64,000 nt of DNA. Source: Siderastrea siderea (taxonomy: Eukaryota; Cnidaria; Anthozoa; Scleractinia; Rhizangiidae). The stretch lies in contig OZ034975.1 of assembly GCA_964030785.1 (NCBI GenBank), forward strand, positions 22,252,142 through 22,316,141, given 5' to 3'. Under the pieces are notes generated by a model. That model saw only the letters and a list, made by a program, of their open reading frames with translations, was not told the origin of the DNA and ran no database searches. This document shows positions 57,321-64,000 of the stretch, piece by piece (the first letter of the stretch is position 1; each line of letters starts with the position of its first letter). The translations under genes were made by a program, and so were the position numbers.

Positions 57321-57554
57321 TTGTCAACCAAATCCATTTTTCGTTCATGGTTTGCTGTGATGGACAGCATGGACAGCGATGAGGACCCATTTCTGACTCA
57401 AAACACTTTTTCACTAGAAAGTTTATTGCCCCACAGTCTCCGTGCAACAATCGCGACTCGAGGGCTGCAGAAAAGAATTCCAGATAACTTTGTTATGCAA
57501 CGAACAGGGCATAGGAATGTTACGTCTGTGCAAAAATACCAACAGAGTATGTGA
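57321..57554 (+). pseudogene. tyrosine recombinase C-terminal catalytic fragment
   Basis: The frame reads LLPHSLRATIATRGLQKRIP and MQRTGHRNVTSVQKYQQS. HSLRAT gives the His/Arg pair, TGHR the second His-Arg, and the KY of VQKYQQ the nucleophilic Tyr position, as in Crypton-like and related recombinases. Upstream catalytic parts are absent. It ends 19 bp before the left inverted repeat of the THAP/YqaJ block. Confidence 0.62.
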
Positions 57555-57644
57555 ATTCTTCTCCTCACCAATGCTATAGACTCTGCATAATTCCGACTTT
57601 CTGTTTCTGGTTGCAAGAAAGCGAGGCTTAGGATGTATTGTTTC

Positions 57645-58240
57645 AAGATGGCGGAAGGCACGGAAAAAAGTACAGGAAAGGAGTGTGCGTTTTTGGTTGC
57701 TCGAATGGAATGTTTAGAAAAAAGGGAAACGAACATGGCTTAGATTTTTTTACGCTTCTAAGGGATGTTAAGCTTCGTCGAATTATGGAAAACCGTGTGG
57801 CGAGAAAGTCGGTTTCCGTATAACCAAAGCAATGGTGGTTTGCAACATTCATTTTCAAAAAGATGACATGTTTGGTGTTCCAGGGGGAAGGCGGTTTAGT
57901 TTAAGGAAAGGAGCAGTCCCACTAAAATGGAATGAAAGACCCAAGGAAAAAGAAAAGATAAGAAAAGCTCCAGGAAAACGTTTAATGTAAACAAGTCACT
58001 ACCAAAACGCTTGAACCAAGGGCACTCAGTCAAGCAGCTGTTGACATCAGAGTTACTACAGGTGGGAAACGTGACCATCGATTCACTTCGTAACCTAGCG
58101 TCAAAAGCTCTGTGTAAACTCCATAACGAGCTGGTTGAGAAAATTAAAGTTCTTAGCAGTAATAAGGACAGTGGTCCAATTTTTTCTGTGAATAATCTGA
58201 TCGATGATGAAAAATGTAAGCATTATACAACTTTTTGACA
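57645..58240 (+). pseudogene. THAP zinc-finger gene start (P-element/THAP9-like)
   Basis: ATG at 57645, a slip in the A run at about 57660, then RKGVCVFGCSNG (first Cys pair), LDFFTLLRDVKLRR, a slip near 57815, VVCNIHFQKDD (Cys/His pair) and GAVPLKW (AVPTxF box). This is the C2CH THAP finger, which binds the termini of P-type elements. Downstream 58011-58238 gives a Leu-rich helical stretch (LCKLHNELVEKIKVL) and DDEKCKHYT, which resembles the region before the catalytic core. The RNase H core is not visible; a MITE follows. Confidence 0.68.
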
Positions 58241-58811
58241 GAACAATTCCACTGTCTCTGTATGGGTCTATTAATCAGTTGTGGACACTTGCAGCTCTCA
58301 TGACATTGTTTCATTATCCAATCATATCTGTATGAATCAGTAGCCACCTGCACCAGTGAGTGCATTTCGTGAGCAGCAAACTGTGAGGAAATGTCAGTGG
58401 AGGAGTCAGACTTATTTCATAGTCTGGGAGCAATATAAGCATGTTCTGACAAACTAAAAAGTGTACAACATTTATTTCTCAACAGTAATCAATATGTAAT
58501 TTTTGCTAACAATATCAATGTTTTTTCGTAAGTAAAATGGAATGGAGGATCAAAATGGTTTCAACCTAGCTTGATTTTGATTGTTCCTGATTTATGATAT
58601 AAAGAACCAAACTAGGTTTGAAGTGAAAGCTTTTTAACCCCAGTTTCACTTCAAACTACAACATCAACATTTTTACAAGCAGACTTCTTAGAATGAACAA
58701 TAAAAGTTATAATTGATGAGGTAGTCTTGTGCCAAAAATGTGCATATTATTCTTAAGCCCTGTTTCTGTGTATGTGTGTGTGTGTGACAGCAACATAGCA
58801 ATAACACATTA

Positions 58812-59604
58812 GAGACTTTAAGATACGGTGACTACGGACTACGGGCTACAGTTGGACGCGCGTTTTCCTTTGGCTGAAACACTGGGCCGAGTACACAACG
58901 AGTGGTGCGAAAATGCGAAGTTAAGACCGCAGACTACAGACAACAGACTACCAACGAAGAGCGAAGTTCAACTCTACACTAAACAGACACAAGATCTCTT
59001 TTGAAAAGATTCGAGATGCTCTGGTTTTGACTTGTAATCGTCGCACTGCAATTCAAAATGTAATTGCACGTGAGGCTTGCGTGGAAGCTTAATCAAATTT
59101 TCAGGGCTCGCTTTTCAAATTACTTTGCTTGCAAATTACTTCAGAAGCAAATTTGACATATTTGACTAAATTAATTACTTCTCAACTTGGAGGGAAGCCA
59201 TTTGTGTCTAGAAAGAGCAAAGAGAAGAGTTCATATTACAAGCTATATTCAAAGCATCAAATTTTTTTTCATTCTGGAAAACAACGCGGCGGTCAAAATC
59301 AGTAAACAAAGGAAGCCGTACATTTTTTCGCTGTTCTGAGTTCATAAGCCATTGAAATTGTTCCAAATGCGTATTGGTTTGTAGTTCAAGCGTAACAGTA
59401 CAAGAACACCTCAATTTTCAAACTTTAGACTACTTTTTCATACCATCTTCAGTTCCTTGTACTACACCACACTGCACTACGTGAAATCCTTTCACTACGC
59501 ACCGTCGTGAGCTTGCGACGGTGGGGACAATAGAACACGTATGTCTCGTCCCAGTCCTAAAGTGCCTCCCGTCCGTAGTCCGTAGTCACCGTATCTTAAA
59601 GTCC
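58812..59604. mobile_element. 793-bp MITE, PIF/Harbinger-like, TTA target duplication
   Basis: The left end gagactttaagatacggtg (58812) and right end caccgtatcttaaagtcc (59604) are inverted over about 30 bp, perfect apart from one indel at the tip; ctacggactacgg completes the match. TTA flanks both sides (58809-58811, 59605-59607). No transposase; a minus-strand open frame (59208-59414) is unrecognised. Confidence 0.82.
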
Positions 59605-59689
59605 TTATTATTAAGCAACTTCATTCTAAGGGGCGTCCTGCAGATAATTTCATATCTTTAATTACCAGCTGACTTAGGAAGAATGCAGG

Positions 59690-61692
59690 AAATGTAATTC
59701 TTGCCAACCTTTCTGATGGCATCTTTCCAGAATTGTTCATTAAGAGTGAAACGTTCAACAAAAAGACTTTTATGTGTATAACCAACAAAGTCACTGAACA
59801 TAGCTCTAGGTAACGCTAACTAACATTAAACTTGAAAATATTAGGGGGTCCTCCTTTTAAATGCGGACTGTTTCCTACAGCCTCAAGGTAAAATGTTTGC
59901 TGGCCTGTGCTACATCCATAGGTCAGTCTCTTTGTTCGTATGGGCGTTTAGACTCTCCAATGCCAACTTCATTGGGGAACATTAATTTAGCATCTGGAGA
60001 GCAGCCTAGCCATTTATCGTTAACATTCACTGCTAATCCATAGGCAAAACTTCTACATCCTCTCCAAGTGAAGCAAAATACTCAAGGTATTTTTTCCAAG
60101 CAACTGGCTCGTACATTCGACCACGAACCAATCTGCGTTGTAAAAATGTTGATGTAGTTGCGCCTCCATAAGCAAAGTTCTTTGCATGCCTTTCTTTACC
60201 CCTCTTCCAGCTGCAAACATCACAAAACTAAGAAGCAGTTACTCTGTTCCTCCGCTGTTCCATTCAAATAGGAGAATTTGCTTGCTCACTCTTGTCTCTT
60301 TCTAGAGCCCAGGAGTCTGTAATTGTTAAATCCAAGGTATCATAGATAAGGAGTTCTTCATCTTTTAATTGATGGTGGCCAATTTCATAATAAATGGGGC
60401 TTTCTGAATGAGGAAATGAATGATATTCTTTAATGAAACCAGTAACTCCTTGACCTATCGTTGGTTCAATTGAGCAATACACTTGAAAAATTTCTCCATA
60501 AATTGGTAAGTGTTGTGAAAGTGGTGAAAAAGGTGGGTATCTACCATACTTTGTTGCCTTACAAACAGAATATCCCTTTCGTTCCCTGACTGCAAGAATA
60601 TCCTTTTCGTTCTCTGACTGCAAGAATATCCTTTTCGTTCCGCGTGGAAAGGGATCATGGGGTCAACCTTTGCCAACCGAATTTGGCTGAGTAAATCAAG
60701 TTCTTTCAGATGTTCTGTTCTGACATCAAACAAATTGTATGCAACTCCCTTGGAACCTGGCTTTATTTTTTAAAACTGTGGTGTCCATAACTGAGCATTT
60801 AGAAACATTCTGTTGCCGCTTTCGTGGCACTGTCAAATTACATGAACAGTAGGGCAGTAGCTCAGAGCAGCACTTTGATTCTTCCAAGGTGAATTTGGAA
60901 ATCCCTTTCAGTAGTGCATAAACATGATTACACCAACCGCCTTGGCCAGCTCTGCATGTGCAGTAAGCGTATTTGACAGCTGAAGACGACTTTTGTATGG
61001 CAAAGTTTAGCTTGCGATTTTCCTTTCTGTAGCTAGCTCCACAAATGGCTGGAACATGAAAAAAACCCCTTCATTCAAACAGCTAATGTCTTGAAAATTG
61101 CCATTCAACAGTTGCTCAGTTCTTTTATTCAACTTAGTAGTTTTTCCAGCGTCTTAATAAATGCCTCTCTCCTTCTTAGGGTGAACAACGGTAATCCATT
61201 TAAACATCTTGTCCAAGGACTTTCGGCAACTGAGGACGAGTTCCAATAATTTCCTACTAACAATTGAATCGCGTTATACGCGTTGGAAGATACACAAATA
61301 TAAGAAACAGAAAGTTATGAATTACAGAAAATACACACAGCTCCGTTATGTAATTTGCTAGGAGTTATCAGCCACACATCGAGCATTTAACCAATAAACT
61401 ACAGTAGAACGGTTTGACAGCAAGTTTACAGCTTACCTCTCCGAAATTCTTCTTTAAAATCAACGTCACTGTTAGCTCTGGGGGTACCTTGACCAAGACT
61501 TGCTTCGGTATGCCGATTTGTAGTTTCAGTTCCATTCGTTTGCTTTTGTAAAAGATTGTCGTGAGGTTTAAATACAACTGCTGTTCTTCGATTTTTTACG
61601 TATTCCTGGATTCTGAGGATTGTGAAAACGAAAGCGCTTAAACACTCGTTGCTATTTTTTACTTTTGACAGATTATTTTTCGCCAAACTCAT
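59690..61692 (-). pseudogene. YqaJ exonuclease with SWIM zinc finger, degenerate multi-exon gene
   Basis: On the minus strand: first exon from ATG 61692 (MSLAKNNLSKVKNSNE) to a donor FRRG|gtaagc near 61435; then a stretch with LNKRTEQLLNGNFQD (about 61140). The SWIM finger CTCRAGQGGWCNHVYALL lies at about 60905-60960. NLFDVRTEHLKELDLLSQI follows (60700). The YqaJ nuclease reads LAVNVNDKWLGCSPDAKLM, GIGESKRPYE (E-x-K active-site strand) and SDFVGYTHKSLFVERFT to about 59690. Stops in the nuclease core and an expanded 28-bp repeat (60568-60640) show decay. YqaJ enzymes are DNA exonucleases; SWIM may contact DNA or protein. Confidence 0.75.
60568..60640 (-). repeat. 28-bp tandem repeat within the YqaJ/SWIM gene
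   Basis: gaatatcc(c/t)tttcgttc...ctgactgcaa repeats from 60568, 60596 and 60624, a period of 28, about 2.6 copies. A 28-base unit shifts the frame each time and so disrupts the protein. Confidence 0.85.
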
Positions 61693-61844
61693 GAGAAGCT
61701 GACCTTGAAAGATTTAGATTAATACCAAAAAGGGTATTTCTACTTCCAGTTTGATGAGCATTTGCGTCCTCCATGATAATCTGAAGCCTCGCTTTTGTGC
61801 AACCAGAAACGGGAAGTCAGAACTATGCAAAGCATCTATACACA

Positions 61845-62900
61845 ACCGGTAAAAGAAAAGAAACGAAAGAAAAAGAAGGGGCAAAAAACGAAAACGACCT
61901 GTGGAAGCTGACAACAACTTTTTTTCTAACAGAAGTAACAGAAGATAATGATGAAAAGGAACACGCACCTTTACCACCCCTCTTCGTCTATTTTGATATT
62001 GAAGCGATGCAGGATGGTGGAAAACACGTTGCCAATCTACTCTGTGCCGAAGTGGATGATCATAATGAGCCAATCGTGTTTCAAGGGACTGACTGTGTGG
62101 AACGTTTTATCAATGGGTTCGAGAATTAACTGAAGCTGGCGAATCTGAAGAACAAAGACACGTCGTTTGTGCGGCTCATAATTCTAAGGGATACGATGAC
62201 TATTTTATTCTAGATGAATTGTACAAGTAGGGAATTGGTCCTGATCAGATTGTTAATGGCGCTGAAATCTTATGTCTCAGCGTAGACAGTCTCAAGTTTA
62301 TCGATTCCATGTCATTTTTACCGATGGCTCTGCCTGCATTCCAGAAAGCCTTTGGTCTCCAAGAGATACGAAAAGGTTTCTTTTCTCATTTCTTCAACAC
62401 AGCTGAAAATCAGTCCTACACGGGACCCATTCCAGCAGTGGATTCCTACGATCCAGAAGTCATGTCAGTTGAGAGAAAACAAGAATTTCTTAAATGGCAC
62501 CAAGAACGAAAGACTGAAGGCTATGACTTTCAGCATGAAATACTCGAATACTGCAAGTCTGATGTACGTCTCCTCAAAGAGAGCTGTCGATGTTTCCAAG
62601 ATGAATTCCTACAAGCTGGCCGAATTCAACCCCATGCTATATTGCATCACCATTGCTTCAGCCTGTTGTCGTTACTTCCGGAAAATTTCCTTAGAACCTC
62701 ACAGAAATTGCCTCCGAACCTCTGTGCGGCTGGATCGGGAAAGAAAAGCCTCATTCCAGTTCTGCTTAGAGAGGCTACACTACATAGATCACTGTTTGTG
62801 AAAAGAAACCCCAGTGAAGAACATACAGATTTATCCAAACCTAAAAGGGAGCTCCACTTTTATGATTATTATTACTATTTTTTTATTGCTGGAACTTAAT
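61845..62900 (+). pseudogene. B-family DNA polymerase (protein-primed type), exonuclease domain remnant
   Basis: Words in order: PLFVYFDIEAMQDGGKH (ExoI with DIE), a stop at 62127, then in a shifted frame HNSKGYDDYFILDELY (ExoII), LKFIDSMSFLPMALPAF, GFFSHFFNTAENQ, and ILEYCKSDVRLLKESC (ExoIII, Y-C-x-SD). After a shift near 62640 come CITIASACCRYFR and ERLHYIDHCL. This is the layout of protein-primed PolB as in Polinton/Maverick-type and related elements. The polymerase palm motifs are absent, so only the proofreading half remains. Origin (transposon or old viral insertion) cannot be settled here. Confidence 0.7.
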
Positions 62901-63900
62901 CTTTTTTTTTTTAAAGTAAATTAGTGAAGCAACCAACCAACCACCCAAATGAAAATGAACAAATAATACGTGCTCAAAGAAAATTCTCCGGGGACTTTCG
63001 GATTTTATCCGAAAATTTCACAGTGTATTTGTTATCTGTTTCATTCTTTAAAGTAATCACCAAAACAGAAAATGAAGGAAAAAACTTTTCCTCCCTCTGG
63101 GATTGTCGTTAAATATAGTCTACATTTCAATACTTAAACAGCTGTTTTACCAACCACTTCCTTTAATGTTGCGAGAAAAAGAAAGAGTCACAATCGAAGG
63201 GTAGGAGAAATTGGGAGCAACAATTGTGGACTCTCGTACCAGATTACCGGGTACAGAGGGTCGGGCACAACTGAATGAAGGAAACTTTATTGAAGAAGTA
63301 AACAACAACAACTATTTTATTTTGCCAAATTAAATAGAAAAAATTACACTATAAACTAAATTAACTAAAATAGGCAAAAAACTACCCAGAATAGAAGTAA
63401 CTAAACGAGTAATCTGTAAGAATGTTGATAAAAACGTTTTTTTTTTTCATATTTGCCGTCTTCTCCGTTACCACTAGATAATGGTTTTGGTTCTTGAAAG
63501 GGAGAGTATTTGAGGTATTTTCTTCGGACTGATTTTATTTTTCAAGTAATAAGGTAGCTCTTTTACTTATTAAAAACGGAATCAGATGAAACTGAACAAG
63601 AAGCAGAAGAAGATCGTTTCCTAAAATTCTTGTCCCTTTCCTCTCTGCAGCCACGATGCGACATTTTTTCTAAACTTGTTAGTTGTTATGTTCTGACATG
63701 TGTCAATCTTCAGACTGATGTTTAAATGGCAAATTGAGCAGAAAAACACTATTGACCTCAAGTTATTGCTCTTAACATAGAACGCCAAAGCGAACAGAGA
63801 TAACTCGGTCCTCGTTGTTCCTCAACGTGACTAAATTACATGTTCAAAGTACGATATCCGTAGTATGCGCTAAAATCGGCAAACACTTTGTCATCATAGA
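62901..63900. other. no gene seen; possible LINE 3' end
   Basis: AT-rich. gaatgaaggaaactttattg at about 63272 resembles the inverted 3' end of a LINE (caataaagtttc on the minus strand). Not strongly supported. Confidence 0.35.
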
Positions 63901-63906
63901 GAACGT

Positions 63907-63913
63907 AGCAGTA

Positions 63914-63945
<32 letters not shown>

Positions 63946-64000
63946 TTCTATAGTGCCATATCCGAGGGCTCATGGCGCTTTACAACGTAATAGTAATACT
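63907..64000 (-). mobile_element. LINE/SINE 3' end with (TAA)n tail, running out of the window
   Basis: A (TAA)n run at about 63912-63945 is followed by atttctatagtgccatatcc and gggctcatggcgctttac. On the minus strand this reads gcgccatgagccctcggata...ctatagaaat(TTA)n, a common cnidarian retroposon 3' end. The body lies beyond the window. Confidence 0.55.

Larger units (their letters stand above)
57573..61842. mobile_element. candidate composite DNA element: THAP gene plus YqaJ/SWIM gene between inverted repeats
   Basis: About 62 bp at 57573-57634 (ctatagactctgcataattc ... gcgaggctta) match the reverse complement of 61779-61842 at roughly 80% of positions (shared cores gtttctggttgca and aaagcgaggctt). 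The left end leads directly into a THAP-domain gene start on the plus strand. The right end leads into an N-terminal exon of a YqaJ/SWIM gene on the minus strand. The genes converge. A 793-bp MITE (58812-59604) is nested between them. No target duplication seen. Confidence 0.5.

Overview
The window looks like nuclear DNA from a cnidarian, most likely an anthozoan (coral or sea anemone). It is AT-rich, eukaryotic in style (introns, microsatellites, tRNA-like Pol III boxes) and packed with decayed mobile elements of kinds common in cnidarian genomes: Penelope-like, DIRS-like, Ty3/gypsy, BEL/Pao, L1-like and CR1/jockey-like retroelements, PIF/Harbinger, P-element/THAP, Tc1/mariner, Mutator-like and piggyBac-type DNA elements, plus YqaJ/SWIM nuclease genes and a B-family DNA polymerase exonuclease fragment. 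I see no intact host gene, rRNA, true tRNA or CRISPR array. Family names rest on motifs recognised by eye; no search was run.

Layout. 1-1.45 kb: 3' half of a Penelope-like element (reverse transcriptase, in-frame TAA, GIY-YIG nuclease) and a tail with a hammerhead-like motif. 1.9-3.1 kb: two inverted arrays of a 15-bp minisatellite. 3.2-7.8 kb: a P-element-like transposase split by about 2 kb of foreign DNA and then cut by a DIRS-like element (7.8-10.2 kb, minus strand). 10.5-11.5 kb: zinc-knuckle and YqaJ nuclease remnant. 12.3-15.2 kb: non-autonomous repeats, one with a tRNA-like segment. 15.2-20.9 kb: a 108-bp satellite interrupted by a complete two-gene PIF/Harbinger element with TAA target duplication. 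22.15-23.55 kb: a Tc1/mariner derivative with perfect 31-bp TIRs and a nested foldback element. 25.4-26.9 kb: an internally deleted L1-like element. 27-36 kb: inverted repeats and a gypsy integrase split by a 2.4-kb insert.

36.4-41.2 kb: LINE 3' end, Myb/SANT-like gene remnant, and a second gypsy with an L1 fragment in gag. 41.4-43.5 kb: Mutator-like transposase with a clean TTAA-flanked insertion and an inverted duplication of its 3' part. 43.5-46.2 kb: an intron-containing pseudogene of an expanded cnidarian family of unknown function. 46.2-48.2 kb: BEL/Pao pol remnant with a small hAT-type insertion, then a DIRS fragment. 48.6-50.9 kb: second Penelope-like element (YVDN instead of YVDD) and a LINE tail. 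51.6-54.2 kb: an inverted-repeat-bounded segment with a tRNA-like unit. 54.3-57.55 kb: tyrosine recombinase fragments.

57.57-61.84 kb is the most interesting block. Imperfect inverted repeats of about 62 bp enclose a THAP-domain gene start (plus strand) and a YqaJ + SWIM nuclease gene (minus strand), with a TTA-flanked MITE nested between them. The window ends with a B-family DNA polymerase exonuclease remnant and LINE/SINE tails. Many insertions can be ordered because removing them restores a reading frame or a repeat, so the window reads as a stratigraphy of transposition. The genes do not form an operon or pathway; they are unrelated selfish elements in various stages of decay.
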